From contig JACJYQ010000002.1 in NCBI GenBank assembly GCA_020636025.1, positions 310,001-374,000 on the forward strand: a stretch of DNA of 64,000 bases, written 5' to 3'. Source of the stretch: Lewinellaceae bacterium. GTDB lineage: Bacteria > Bacteroidota > Bacteroidia > Chitinophagales > Saprospiraceae. Of the stretch, positions 24,930-34,507 are shown one piece after another; within the stretch, counting starts at the first letter, position 1; each line of letters opens with the position of its first letter. The notes beneath the pieces are model-generated. The model had not been told where the DNA came from. It did no database searches and worked only from the letters and a program-made list of their open reading frames with translations. The position numbers and the translations under genes are program-made.

Positions 24930-26393
24930 TCAAGCCAGGCCAATATTGTTATTCAATACAAGCTTGCTTAGCAGCCATTCCTGTTCGGCAACCGACTTGT
25001 TTTCAGATATTTCCTGAAAAAGCGCTTTCCGGGTTGTATTGTCATAGGGTGAGAGCTTTAGCAATCGTGCTGTATAGCGCACAAATTTGATATTAGGCTC
25101 GCGGTGATACCCCAGGTCTTTTTGGCGATTTAAATAGCTTGAAAAACTTTGCAAAAGGGATTCCAGTGCTGTGAATTCTTCCAATTCAAAATAACTCCGG
25201 ACAAGCATTCTGCGCGCATGAAGGTTATTCAGCGTATCCTCAAATTCCACTTGTTGAAGCAAGGGCATGGCATTGGCGTAATCGCCTTTTTGGAACAATA
25301 GAAATGCCCGGTTATATCTGTAGATGTTTTCGCGTTTTGTTGGATGCAGGCTATTTCGATGACTTTCTAAAAAGGTTTCTGTCCAGGCATGCTCTCCCAC
25401 CAGTGCGCCAATCCGGATGATGTTTTTATAAGTAAAACTGGATAAATACCCCTTTTCAGTCAAAAAATCGCGCTCAAGAGCCGTTTGGTAAACTTCAAAT
25501 GCTTCGCGTGCGTATTCGCGTCGACCGCTGTTGAGGCGGCGAATGCAGCCATTAATGGCCATTAGATATAATCCGCGCATTTCTTCTCTTGTAAAACTGC
25601 CTTCATGGATTTTCAGGAGTTTTTTCAATTGCTCAAAAGGCTCATTTTCATCGGGTGCAGACAGCATTTTGTATGCCTGATAATACACGGCAACAGCCGG
25701 GGATTCAAGCATTTTTGTTTGAGTGGCTACGTCCAAAATTGCGTCAAGCAATTTAACCTGATATTGCTTTCCTGCTACTGCTTGATGCGATAGGGAAGCG
25801 CAGGCGTGCCGCAGCATTTCAGCGACATAAAAAACAGTGAGTTCATCGGGCAATGGCTGTAGGTCAAGGCGGGATGAGCGCTCGTTTCGCGCTTTCTGCT
25901 CGAGCTTTTCATGCAATAACTGGTATTGGTTAAAATGATGACGGGCATCTCTTACAGACTGCTGTTCTCCCTTAACAACCGCTTTATTCACCTCTTTCTC
26001 AAAAAGCTTGTCCATGTTCCGGTTTCGGAGCGACCTGATTAGCGAATGTTGGCGATCTGCTTCATTTGACTGCCAATCCAACAGCGCTATAAAGTGTCGG
26101 GTTGCTTCGAGGGCATAAGACATAATATGTCGCAACCTGCGGTTATCGTATCCCTCCCCTGGCAGCGCAGTACTAAACAAAAGCTCTGCCCTAAACGCAT
26201 TTTTCACTGGTTTATCCACATTGTTCACCAGATACTCGCATAAACGGCTGACTTCATCCCGGCGGTTGAATAGAGGACATTTCAAAAAATCAAGCAGTTC
26301 TTTCCTTTCCCTGGATGGAAGCTGTTGAATGGTGCGTACTAAAAGAGAAGATTTCAAGGATATAAATAGAGAATTTATAATTAATTTCGACAA
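24930..26393 (-). CDS. Helical-repeat protein of unknown function
   Basis: 487 residues from TTG 26393; there is no nearby ATG, and the TTG at 26357 (just before KSSLLVRTIQQL) is an equally good start. The protein is almost entirely helical, with pairs of amphipathic helices like a degenerate TPR/SEL1 solenoid (YRYNRAFLLFQKGDYANAMP, ARRMLVRSYFELEEFTALES). It opens with RTIQQLPSRERKELLDFLKC and LFNRRDEVSRLCEYL, an arrangement I associate with an uncharacterised family of Saprospiria-like bacteria. No signal peptide is seen, so it is probably cytoplasmic. Function unknown. Confidence 0.7.
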   Translation of the reverse strand: MSKLIINSLFISLKSSLLVRTIQQLPSRERKELLDFLKCPLFNRRDEVSRLCEYLVNNVDKPVKNAFRAELLFSTALPGEGYDNRRLRHIMSYALEATRHFIALLDWQSNEADRQHSLIRSLRNRNMDKLFEKEVNKAVVKGEQQSVRDARHHFNQYQLLHEKLEQKARNERSSRLDLQPLPDELTVFYVAEMLRHACASLSHQAVAGKQYQVKLLDAILDVATQTKMLESPAVAVYYQAYKMLSAPDENEPFEQLKKLLKIHEGSFTREEMRGLYLMAINGCIRRLNSGRREYAREAFEVYQTALERDFLTEKGYLSSFTYKNIIRIGALVGEHAWTETFLESHRNSLHPTKRENIYRYNRAFLLFQKGDYANAMPLLQQVEFEDTLNNLHARRMLVRSYFELEEFTALESLLQSFSSYLNRQKDLGYHREPNIKFVRYTARLLKLSPYDNTTRKALFQEISENKSVAEQEWLLSKLVLNNNIGLA

Positions 26394-26395
26394 AA

Positions 26396-26417
26396 ATAAT
26401 CACATATGTTTGATTAT
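26396..26417. promoter_or_regulatory. Dyad between divergent genes
   Basis: ATAATCA (26396-26402) and TGATTAT (26411-26417) are inverted around 8 bases, in the AT-rich gap between the helical-repeat gene (minus) and the large T9SS gene (plus). It could be an operator; a site of this length may also be chance. Confidence 0.25.
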
Positions 26418-26527
26418 CAGTGTTTTATTTTAATACCATTTCGGCAATAATGATTTTTTGTATTTGCACACACGAGTGTTTGGAAGGACTTTTGACCCAT
26501 CAATTCAGAAAAACAAAACAGATCCTT

Positions 26528-29500
26528 ATGAAAAGGCAATTACTAATACTGGTTTTTATCCTGGTGGGCTTGTGCGGGTTCTCTCAAATAAGCTCCTGGG
26601 AAACTGTAAAAGGACCCTATGGTGGTGATGTAACTCTTACAGACGGCCATAATGGTAAATTATATGCACAGAGTTTTTCCAAAAAAAACAAGGTATATGT
26701 ATCCTCGGATAATGGAAACTCCTGGGAAATAACGTTGGGTTTTCCTGAGCAATTGGGTAGTTCAAATAAGCGATTTATAGGATACTCAGGAACTTTTTTT
26801 TACAAGAATGGCTCCTGGTATAGATCTACAGACGAAGGGGTTACATGGAATGCGCTCAGTGGGGTAACTTCCTTGCTGGTGGAGACTGAAAGCGGAGCAT
26901 TAATAGGCTGGAACCCAAGTACACATGAAATATATAGATCCACTAATGGTGGACAGCTCTGGGATCTGGTAGCAAGTATGCCCGTAACAGATGAAGTTGG
27001 CACCTCGACAAGTTTGACGATTTACCCTGGCGCACTGGTGGCTACGACTAAGGGCCTAATAGAAACCCCTATTTACGTGTCGTTGGATGATGGCCAAAAC
27101 TGGGAGAGAACCCTAGTCCCGGCGGAGAATAAATTAAAGTTTGTTTCACCAAGCGGGGCTATGTTTTTTTCATCATTTGCCGGTTCTGGGGACGCTAACC
27201 TATACAGAAAAGCTGACCAAAATGCTCCTTTGGAATTGGTTTCTGATTATATTCCGGATGGTTATACAGTATTATCATCAGGAAGGCTTTTGGCAAAAAT
27301 TGTTTCCAAATTACATTATTCAGATGATGACGGTTTAACCTGGACAAATACCGAGGTCTATATGGGTGATATGGACTTAATATCATTGAAGCAACTTAAC
27401 GATGGTTCTATTTTTGGCACATCTTCAGGGCTCTACAAAACACTGGATGAAGGATTAAACTGGACCTTTTCCGGTTCGGGGATAAGGGAAGGCTTAATTG
27501 TTGATATTAAATACATTACCGATAGTATCTATTTGACACTGGCCAATGTAGGGTTGTATAGAACGGAGAATGACGGGAATGACTGGACACTTATTGCAGA
27601 ACAATTATCCACGAATCCAAATGTTTTTGATTTGACTTCAAGTGGTGGAGCTGTATTTATTTATCAAAATGCTTTAAAGTTTTCATCGGAAGGCAACGGT
27701 AATTATGTGGATATCACACCATCACAGGCACCTCAGGGCGTTTCTTCTGTATTTGTCAATCCTAATAACGACCATATTTATTTATCTACCTCCCAAGGCT
27801 TGTTTCGCTCAACCGATCTGGGACAATCATGGACAATCGATGAAGATATAACAGGTATAAAAAAAATAATTTTCCTTCCTTCCGGGCGAATACTTACATG
27901 CACCTACAGTAATTTATTTGCTTCTGATGATAATGGGAACACATGGATATTTATAGCAAACCCGTTCCCTAGTCCTTATACTGCGTTGGAAAATCTTTTC
28001 CTATCTCCTTTAGGAACCGTTTACCTTTTTCCTGATGGCTCTGGGATAGTTGAAAAGCCAATAATAATGCGATCTGATGACCAGGGAGATTCATGGTACC
28101 CTGGAAGCCAAATGCCAGATGTAAGCCTGACAGAGGGTATGGTATTTACGCAGAATAACCAGATTTACATCATACACTTTGGATATGTTTATCTTTCTGT
28201 AAATGAAGGCTTGACATGGCAAACTATAGGTCCTACCCCGACCAATTATGCTGCAATCTTTACTTCGATTTCTCCAGGGCAGAAGTTTTTCTTGCAAGGC
28301 ATATCAGCGGATTGTTACCGTTCTTCGTCCCCACTAACACAAGGGTCTTACCTGGAAGGCAACATTAAGGTAGATGCCGATGCCGATTGTTCTACAGAAG
28401 ACGCACAAATGCCCGTGCGCAACAGGAATGTTGAAGCAATTGGAAATATAAATTCATATTACACAACTTCGGATCCTGACGGCCATTATATATTCTTTCT
28501 GGACACCAGCAATTACGAGGTAGTTGTACAAAACCCAAGTGGTATCTGGTGGGATTATTGTGAGGATACCATTCCGGTAATAATATCAGATTATGATACC
28601 CGGGATACGGTAGATTTTGCAGCTATACCGCTTTCTGATTGTCCGCTTATGACTGTTGATGTGGCGATCCCCATAATGCGCCGGTGTTTTGAAAACGAGG
28701 TATTTGTTAACTATTGCAATCAGGGAACCGAACCGGCTCAGGACGCCTGGGTGGATGTGTTTCTCGATCCATTTCTTTCCTTCGTAAGTTCCGGTCAGCC
28801 AAATCAATCCCTCGGAAATAATGTTTACCGCTTTTTATTGGGTGATGTAGACCCGGGTGAATGTGGTCAGTTTCAGCTAACAGCTTATTTGAATTGTGAT
28901 TCTACCATAATTGGTCAAACCCATTGTGTGAGTGCACACGGTTTCCCTGATACTCTTTGCGTACCGGTAAACGAATGGTCCGGAGCAGAGATCAAAGCTA
29001 CTGCCACATGTCAGGATACCCTTATTCAGCTTCAATTAGAAAATGAAGGATCGGCTCCTTCTCAAATTTTGGATTATATCATTATAGAAGATGATGTAAT
29101 GCTTGATTCCGGTTCAAAAGACTTTGGCATTGGAGAAGTCTTCACCTTAAATTATACAGCAAACGGAAGCACCTGGCGCATAGAATCCGAACAAGAGCCC
29201 GGTCACCCATTCTCAACGTTGGCCATCGCATTTGCAGAAGGTTGCGGAGGTTTTGGTAGCCTGGGGTATATAAACCAGTTTTCTGTCAATGGTGTGCAAC
29301 CATCCTGGCACCGGACATGTGTGGAAAACACGGGGTCTTATGATCCTAATGATAAACAGGGCTTCCCAAATGGATTTGGCGATGAACATAATATTCGTCC
29401 CGGTCAGTCTATCGACTATCTGATCCGCTTCCAAAATACTGGAAATGATACTGCCTTCACCGTAAGAATTGTAGATACACTTTCTCAATTTCTGGATCCT

Positions 29501-30049
29501 GCCACGATTCGCCCGGGAGCAAGTAGTCATCCGTATACCTGGAAATTGAGTGGACAAGGGGAGATAACCTTCACTTTCCCCAACATCATGCTTCCGGATT
29601 CAAACATAAATGAAGCAGCTTCTCATGGCTTTGTTCAATTTAATATCAAACAGCGTCCAAATGTAGAAATTGGCAGTATCATAGAAAACCAGGCTGCCAT
29701 ATATTTTGATTTCAATGATCCGGTTTTGACCAATACTACCTGGCATACCGTACGTGATGAAATTCCAACCAGTGGAATTCAGAATCCAACATTAATAAGT
29801 ACATCCAACCTTGAGATTTGGCCAAATCCCTGTCATGAAACAGCCTATATCTCTTTAAAACAGAAAACAAGCAACCTGTACAACCTCAAGATTTTTAATC
29901 AATTTGGCCTAGTGGTTTCACAAAATAGCAGCACCAGCCCAATCCTTGAACTTAACACCTCTGAACTACCATCAGGTATTTATATGGCTGAATTGCGGGA
30001 TGCTGGTACCGGCATTCTGTTAGGTAGCAGAAAATTTGTGAAAATCTAA
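26528..30049 (+). CDS. Large T9SS-secreted BNR/sortilin-type propeller protein
   Basis: 1173 residues from ATG 26528, which directly begins a signal peptide (MKRQLLILVFILVGLCGFSQ); an upstream frame to 26420 lacks coding character. Residues ~20-600 contain at least ten Asp-box blades (VSSDNGNSWEITLG, RSTDEGVTWNAL, RSTDLGQSWTID) as in Vps10/sortilin-like propellers. Middle domains are beta-rich (NIKVDADADCSTEDAQ onward). Residues ~920-1080 form the DUF7619/DUF11-like domain (GSYDPNDKQGFPNGFG, IDYLIRFQNTGNDTAFTVRI, YFDFNDPVLTNT). The end (EIWPNPCHETAYISL... GSRKFVKI) is a T9SS type A domain. Probably a surface or released binding protein. Confidence 0.87.
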   Translation: MKRQLLILVFILVGLCGFSQISSWETVKGPYGGDVTLTDGHNGKLYAQSFSKKNKVYVSSDNGNSWEITLGFPEQLGSSNKRFIGYSGTFFYKNGSWYRSTDEGVTWNALSGVTSLLVETESGALIGWNPSTHEIYRSTNGGQLWDLVASMPVTDEVGTSTSLTIYPGALVATTKGLIETPIYVSLDDGQNWERTLVPAENKLKFVSPSGAMFFSSFAGSGDANLYRKADQNAPLELVSDYIPDGYTVLSSGRLLAKIVSKLHYSDDDGLTWTNTEVYMGDMDLISLKQLNDGSIFGTSSGLYKTLDEGLNWTFSGSGIREGLIVDIKYITDSIYLTLANVGLYRTENDGNDWTLIAEQLSTNPNVFDLTSSGGAVFIYQNALKFSSEGNGNYVDITPSQAPQGVSSVFVNPNNDHIYLSTSQGLFRSTDLGQSWTIDEDITGIKKIIFLPSGRILTCTYSNLFASDDNGNTWIFIANPFPSPYTALENLFLSPLGTVYLFPDGSGIVEKPIIMRSDDQGDSWYPGSQMPDVSLTEGMVFTQNNQIYIIHFGYVYLSVNEGLTWQTIGPTPTNYAAIFTSISPGQKFFLQGISADCYRSSSPLTQGSYLEGNIKVDADADCSTEDAQMPVRNRNVEAIGNINSYYTTSDPDGHYIFFLDTSNYEVVVQNPSGIWWDYCEDTIPVIISDYDTRDTVDFAAIPLSDCPLMTVDVAIPIMRRCFENEVFVNYCNQGTEPAQDAWVDVFLDPFLSFVSSGQPNQSLGNNVYRFLLGDVDPGECGQFQLTAYLNCDSTIIGQTHCVSAHGFPDTLCVPVNEWSGAEIKATATCQDTLIQLQLENEGSAPSQILDYIIIEDDVMLDSGSKDFGIGEVFTLNYTANGSTWRIESEQEPGHPFSTLAIAFAEGCGGFGSLGYINQFSVNGVQPSWHRTCVENTGSYDPNDKQGFPNGFGDEHNIRPGQSIDYLIRFQNTGNDTAFTVRIVDTLSQFLDPATIRPGASSHPYTWKLSGQGEITFTFPNIMLPDSNINEAASHGFVQFNIKQRPNVEIGSIIENQAAIYFDFNDPVLTNTTWHTVRDEIPTSGIQNPTLISTSNLEIWPNPCHETAYISLKQKTSNLYNLKIFNQFGLVVSQNSSTSPILELNTSELPSGIYMAELRDAGTGILLGSRKFVKI

Positions 30050-30176
30050 AGCATAGTACTCATCAAGCTTTTTTGGCTCCAACCTACATGGTAACCCAAC
30101 TTTAAACACAAAATGATTTTGAGGAACTGCAAAATTCTCTCAAAGAGTTAACGTAGGTCAGGATAACACCTGAATT

Positions 30177-30212
30177 TGCCCCGGGAAAAGTTCCGGGGCA
30201 TTTTTATTTTTT
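30177..30212 (+). terminator. Rho-independent terminator after the BNR/T9SS gene
   Basis: TGCCCCGG (30177-30184) and CCGGGGCA (30193-30200) form a strong stem followed by TTTTTATTTTTT. It overlaps the end of the convergent epimerase gene, whose stop codon is at 30204-30206. Confidence 0.85.
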
Positions 30213-31241
30213 CAATCCAAGTCCAGGAGTCGAATCGAGCATAATTCTGCCATTTCCAAAAGCGGGCATTTCAAACGGATTATTCCGCACCAGCCAACAT
30301 CCATCCGTATCGGCATAATCAATCTGTGGTGCAAGTGCAGCGGCGGCCATTATGCCACAGGAAGTTTCCGTCATACAGCCAATCATCAGCTTGAGCCTGT
30401 GCTTTCGGGCAACGTCCGCTATCCGAATGGCTTCGGAAATCCCGATGCACTTCATCAATTTGATATTCACCCCGTGAAAGCAATCGCTAACACGATCCAG
30501 ATCAGTAAATCGCTGAAAGCTTTCATCAGCAAAAATGGGCAATGGCGAGCGCTCAGTTAGCCAGGCTGACGAGCCAAGGTCGTCCTTATGGAAAGGCTGT
30601 TCGATCAATTGCACGTTTTGCTCCTGAAGCCAGTAAACCAGATCCAGTGTTGCTTCTTTGTCTTTCCACCCCTGATTAGCATCGGCGTAAATAGGTAAGG
30701 ATGACATCTCCCGAATGCTGCGAATTAACTGCCGGTCATCTCCAGAACCAAGCTTTACTTTGATTATCTTGAAACCACTTGCCTCTTCCAGTTTTTGTTG
30801 CATAACGGCCGGCTCGGCTATGCCCAGCGTAAAGCTTGTCGCAGGCATTTTCTCCAATTCGGAACCAAGCAATTGCCAAAGCGGTTTTCCGATTACCTTT
30901 CCCCATAAATCGTGCAAAGCAATGTCCACCGATGCTTTCGCCGCATTGTTTCCAGGAGCAATGGCATCAATTTTTTCCATGATCCGGGCAATCTCCTCTT
31001 TTCCATCTGATGATCCAAACGAATTATTTTCGTTTAACAATACCTCCGATGCCTTGCTCAGAAACGCTTTGGCTGTTTCGTGATCCTCCCCGTAATAAGG
31101 CGGCATGGCGGCCTCTCCAAAACCTACCAGGCCTTCCCAATGTATTTGAGTTAGTACCACCTTCGTATGTGTACGAGTTCCCGTCGCCAACCGAAATGGA
31201 TGACGCAGTTCAAGGAGCATTGGTTCAAAATGCAAAAGCAT
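30204..31241 (-). CDS. Dipeptide epimerase (L-Ala-D/L-Glu epimerase type, enolase superfamily)
   Basis: 345 residues, the usual length. N-terminal capping domain followed by a TIM barrel with the superfamily residues: KVK at 161-163, Asp187 (YADANQGW), Glu214 (IEQPFHKDD), Asp239 (FADES) and a Lys pair in NIKLMKCIG (261/264). These are the metal ligands and the two catalytic lysines of muconate-cycloisomerase-subgroup epimerases. Known relatives (YcjG/YkfB) interconvert L-Ala-D-Glu and L-Ala-L-Glu during murein-peptide recycling. Substrate specificity cannot be fixed from sequence alone. Confidence 0.88.
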   Translation of the reverse strand: MLLHFEPMLLELRHPFRLATGTRTHTKVVLTQIHWEGLVGFGEAAMPPYYGEDHETAKAFLSKASEVLLNENNSFGSSDGKEEIARIMEKIDAIAPGNNAAKASVDIALHDLWGKVIGKPLWQLLGSELEKMPATSFTLGIAEPAVMQQKLEEASGFKIIKVKLGSGDDRQLIRSIREMSSLPIYADANQGWKDKEATLDLVYWLQEQNVQLIEQPFHKDDLGSSAWLTERSPLPIFADESFQRFTDLDRVSDCFHGVNIKLMKCIGISEAIRIADVARKHRLKLMIGCMTETSCGIMAAAALAPQIDYADTDGCWLVRNNPFEMPAFGNGRIMLDSTPGLGLKK

Positions 31242-31256
31242 TGAGTCTAATGAGAT

Positions 31257-31285
31257 AATTAGCTAATGTGATAATTAGCTAATGT
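31257..31285. repeat. Short ATTAGCTAAT repeat
   Basis: AATTAGCTAATGTGATAATTAGCTAATG contains the palindrome ATTAGCTAAT twice, separated by GTGATA. The same motif builds the 34-bp inverted repeats at 49006-49158. Confidence 0.6.
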
Positions 31286-31302
31286 TAGTGATAACTGAAA
31301 TT

Positions 31303-31404
31303 ATAGCCACCGCAAAGTGGTTGTGAAAACACTTGTCATACTGAACGCTGTTAATCAATGATTTAGCCGCAGGCGATTTTCAAAACCAAACAGCGTGAAG
31401 TATA
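31303..31404 (+). repeat. 102-bp dispersed repeat, full copy B
   Basis: 99 of 102 positions match 10391-10492 in the same orientation, with the same imperfect inverted arms. It lies between the epimerase and BaiN-like genes (divergent), about 21 kb from copy A. Confidence 0.85.
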
Positions 31405-31484
31405 GCTAATTCAAAAGTCGCAAAATTTATCAATCTAAAATTCATTATCGAATTAGCTAATTACAACCTTATCTTTCCCGCTTT

Positions 31485-32684
31485 ATGGAAATTGCGATCA
31501 TTGGAGGCGGAGCAGCCGGTTTTTTTGCCGCCATCACTTGTGCGGAGGCTAATTCCGCTTGCCGGGTTACCATCTTCGAGCGAGGCAAATCGGTTTTGGA
31601 AAAAGTACGGATCAGCGGCGGTGGCCGCTGCAATGTTACGCATGCCTGTTTTGACGCTAAAGAACTGATAAAAAGCTATCCACGCGGATCGAGGGAGTTG
31701 TTGGGTCCATTTATGCGTTTCGGACCGGAGGATACGGTCAACTGGTTTGAAGGGCGCGATGTATCCCTAAAAACAGAAGCGGATGGTCGCATGTTTCCAG
31801 TCAGCGATTCCTCATTTAGCATTGTGGATTGTCTGTTGCAATCGGCCCGAAATGTCGGTGTGAAGGTCTTGACGAGTACCAGGGTTGAGGTCGTTAAACC
31901 TCTTTCAGATGGCCGCTGGAAAGCCAATGGCCATACATTCGACAAAATAATGGTGGCAACCGGAAGCAGTACGGCCGCCTGGGAATGGCTGAGTGCATTG
32001 GGACATACCATTGTAGCACCAGTGCCTTCACTTTTTACCTTCAATACTAAGGACACCCGTCTCCGGGATTTATCAGGGGTTTCGGTGTATAATGCTCAAT
32101 TATCCATTCCAGGAACCAAGCTATCGGCTCAGGGTCCTTTGTTAGTGACACACTGGGGCCTTAGCGGTCCGGCCATACTTCGCCTCTCTGCCTGGGGCTC
32201 CAGAGACTTGTTTGATGTTGGGTACAAATTTCCTTTACTGGTCAATTTTTTACCCGAAAACAACACCCAAAAACAATTGGATTTGGTGTCGGACTTGAAA
32301 TTAAGGCAAAGCAAAAAGACGGTTTTTTCAAACCCAGAGTTTCAAATCCCATCCCGCTTGTGGCAACACCTGGTGGAGGCAGCCGGCATAACGCCAACCA
32401 AACGCTGGGCAGACCTGAGCAAAAAAGAAGTGCAGCAATTGACGGATCAATTAGCGCGTGCTACTTTCCAAATAACCGGGAAAAGCACCTTCAAGGAAGA
32501 GTTTGTAACCGCTGGTGGAGTAGCGCTAAATGAGGTAAATTTCAAAACGTTTGAAAGCCGAATCTGCCCCAATCTGTACCTGGCGGGGGAGGTCCTGAAC
32601 ATAGATGCTATTACAGGAGGATTTAATTTCCAGGCCGCCTGGACAGGAGGGTACCTGGCAGGAATGGCTATGGCGGGAACGTAA
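31485..32684 (+). CDS. BaiN/HI0933-like FAD-dependent oxidoreductase
   Basis: 399 residues, the usual size. N-terminal dinucleotide-binding motif GGGAAG (7-12), then GGGRCNVTHA with the family Cys, and a C-terminal return to the FAD domain (NLYLAGEVLNIDAITGGFNFQ, GGYLAGMAMAG). Family members include BaiN and HI0933; physiological substrates are mostly unknown and automatic names such as aminoacetone oxidase are not reliable. It stands alone between a repeat and a run of hairpins. Confidence 0.85.
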   Translation: MEIAIIGGGAAGFFAAITCAEANSACRVTIFERGKSVLEKVRISGGGRCNVTHACFDAKELIKSYPRGSRELLGPFMRFGPEDTVNWFEGRDVSLKTEADGRMFPVSDSSFSIVDCLLQSARNVGVKVLTSTRVEVVKPLSDGRWKANGHTFDKIMVATGSSTAAWEWLSALGHTIVAPVPSLFTFNTKDTRLRDLSGVSVYNAQLSIPGTKLSAQGPLLVTHWGLSGPAILRLSAWGSRDLFDVGYKFPLLVNFLPENNTQKQLDLVSDLKLRQSKKTVFSNPEFQIPSRLWQHLVEAAGITPTKRWADLSKKEVQQLTDQLARATFQITGKSTFKEEFVTAGGVALNEVNFKTFESRICPNLYLAGEVLNIDAITGGFNFQAAWTGGYLAGMAMAGT

Positions 32685-32700
32685 TCGATACGGGTAATAA

Positions 32701-32820
32701 GAACCCGGTAATCCGGGTTCAACGATGAATAGGAGTTGAGAAAGCCACGTGGTGATATTCAACCCCTGCCGGGGTTGGGTTATTCGCGTCATTTTAACCC
32801 CGCATTTCATGCGGGGTTAA
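32701..32820. repeat. Array of three short perfect hairpins
   Basis: GAACCCGG/CCGGGTTC (32701-32720), AACCCC/GGGGTT (32761-32776) and TTAACCCCGCAT/ATGCGGGGTTAA (32794-32820). All have very small loops (3-4 bases) and share an AACCC...GGGTT outer sequence, suggesting copies of one intergenic hairpin family. Confidence 0.75.
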
Positions 32821-32829
32821 TGAGGGTTT

Positions 32830-32852
32830 GACCACTTCGTGGTCGTCTTTTT
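32830..32852 (+). terminator. Terminator between convergent genes
   Basis: GACCAC (32830-32835), loop TTC, GTGGTC (32839-32844), followed by GTCTTTTT. It is downstream of the BaiN-like gene on the plus strand. Confidence 0.65.
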
Positions 32853-32867
32853 ATCACCATTACTCAC

Positions 32868-34457
32868 CTACCGCATTTTCGCAATAATCGCCTCGGCGGC
32901 TTCCCGTCCGCTTTTTGCGGCGCCATTCATAAACCCGGCATATTCACCGCCACAATGTTCTCCGGCGAAATAGACATTCCCCAAAGGCATTTGCTCGGCA
33001 CCGCTTATGCTCGTGTACTGCCCCAGGGTAGGACAAACATAAGATCCAAGATTGAACTTGTACGTTGGCCAATCCATACGTGCTACCTTACCGTTAAACG
33101 TATTCGCTACTCCCGGATAAATTTTATCCCAAAGCGGTAAATACTTGTCTTTTTGTTCTTCTGGAGAGCCTTGTCCTACCTGCAATCCACCGGGACCTCC
33201 AAACAATATGGAAAGCCCGGCTACGCTTCTGTCGGGAGTTTGTAGTTGGGCGTTGTCCCAGCCATTTGGAACACCGTTATCAGAATAGCATAGTCCGGTA
33301 TAGCCCTGGGTGCGCCAAACGTGGTTGCGCATGCCGAGCATCAGCTTGGCGTTGGTTCCATAACCAAGCGTATTGATGCATTTGCGTTTCACTTTTGGCA
33401 TTTCAAGCTTCATTTCAAGATTCCGCAAAATGGTGAACGGAACGGTGAGGATCACAAAATCGGCCATCACCGCTTCGCTCATACCCGAAAAAGTAAGGGC
33501 ATATTCCTTGCCCACAGCTCTGATGGACTCCATTGGTCGATTTAGCTCGATATGGTTTGTGTATTCTTTTGCCAAAGCATCTGGTATGCGTTGGTTACCA
33601 CCACGGATCTTGTATCGTTCATCGCTGGTACCGAATAGCTCAAACTCTCCGTTTGGTGTATCTGGCGATATTAACAAAAGCAAATTCAGACTGGATTGTA
33701 CAGCTGGCGAAAGTCCGTATTCTGATTCATAGGCAACCTCGACAAAACGTTTTATCCAGCCGCTTGCCCCAATGCTTTCCAGGTATTTCGAAAGACTGGT
33801 TCTATCCAGTTTCTTCACAAAACGGGATTTGGTTTTGTAAGAAATTTCGTCACCCAACTTGTCCATGTCGGCCTTCATGCGTGGCGCGAAACCGCGGAAC
33901 TCTTCCACCACTTGGGCCAGGGTATAATGTTCGCCGTTAAAAAAGAAGGCTTCTTTTGTTAGTGCAGCCTCTGACTCCTGAGCATAGTCGATCAGTTCCA
34001 GGCGAAATTCTTCAGCAAGGTCCCACATATCTTTATGATCTGTGTCAACGAATTCGCCACCAAATTCAGTCCAGCTGCCTTCTCCCATGGCGCCAATTAC
34101 GGTGAACATACGCCCTCCGCAGCGGTTACTGGCTTCGTATATTGTGGCATCCAAACCGCTTTTCTTTAAGGTATGCAAAGCATTCAGTCCTGCAATACCT
34201 CCACCTACGATGACGATTCTCGGCATAACTGCCCGGCTGATAAAACCTTTGAGCCCGGGAATCTGAAGAGTTGGAAGGGCCGCACCAATCAGCGTTGCCT
34301 TACCGGCATTTTCCAGAAACCTGCGACGGGATCGACGAAATTCTTCTGCGTGTTCCGTGATTTCCTGTGCGTCTGTTTGGCGTTTCTCTGCTTCCAGCGC
34401 CATGCGAAAAACTTTGCGCAAGGTGGCGAAGAGAGATGTTTTGCTTTGCTTTTTCAT
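32868..34457 (-). CDS. Tat-exported flavin monoamine oxidase family protein
   Basis: 529 residues. Residues 43-48 (SRRRFL) followed by a hydrophobic stretch (GKATLIGAALPTL) form a twin-arginine signal after a 40-residue helical extension. The FAD-binding motif is IVIVGGGIAGLNAL (81-94), then YEASNRCGGRMF. The C-terminal FAD end is GNVYFAGEHCGGEYAGFMNG. This is the amine oxidase fold shared by monoamine, polyamine and L-amino-acid oxidases; the substrate cannot be named. Folded export through Tat would place it in the periplasm with FAD already bound. Confidence 0.87.
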   Translation of the reverse strand: MKKQSKTSLFATLRKVFRMALEAEKRQTDAQEITEHAEEFRRSRRRFLENAGKATLIGAALPTLQIPGLKGFISRAVMPRIVIVGGGIAGLNALHTLKKSGLDATIYEASNRCGGRMFTVIGAMGEGSWTEFGGEFVDTDHKDMWDLAEEFRLELIDYAQESEAALTKEAFFFNGEHYTLAQVVEEFRGFAPRMKADMDKLGDEISYKTKSRFVKKLDRTSLSKYLESIGASGWIKRFVEVAYESEYGLSPAVQSSLNLLLLISPDTPNGEFELFGTSDERYKIRGGNQRIPDALAKEYTNHIELNRPMESIRAVGKEYALTFSGMSEAVMADFVILTVPFTILRNLEMKLEMPKVKRKCINTLGYGTNAKLMLGMRNHVWRTQGYTGLCYSDNGVPNGWDNAQLQTPDRSVAGLSILFGGPGGLQVGQGSPEEQKDKYLPLWDKIYPGVANTFNGKVARMDWPTYKFNLGSYVCPTLGQYTSISGAEQMPLGNVYFAGEHCGGEYAGFMNGAAKSGREAAEAIIAKMR

Positions 34458-34507
34458 AGAGTGTTTGGTTGTATAATTTCGTCGGTAAATATAGAATTAA
34501 ATGACTA

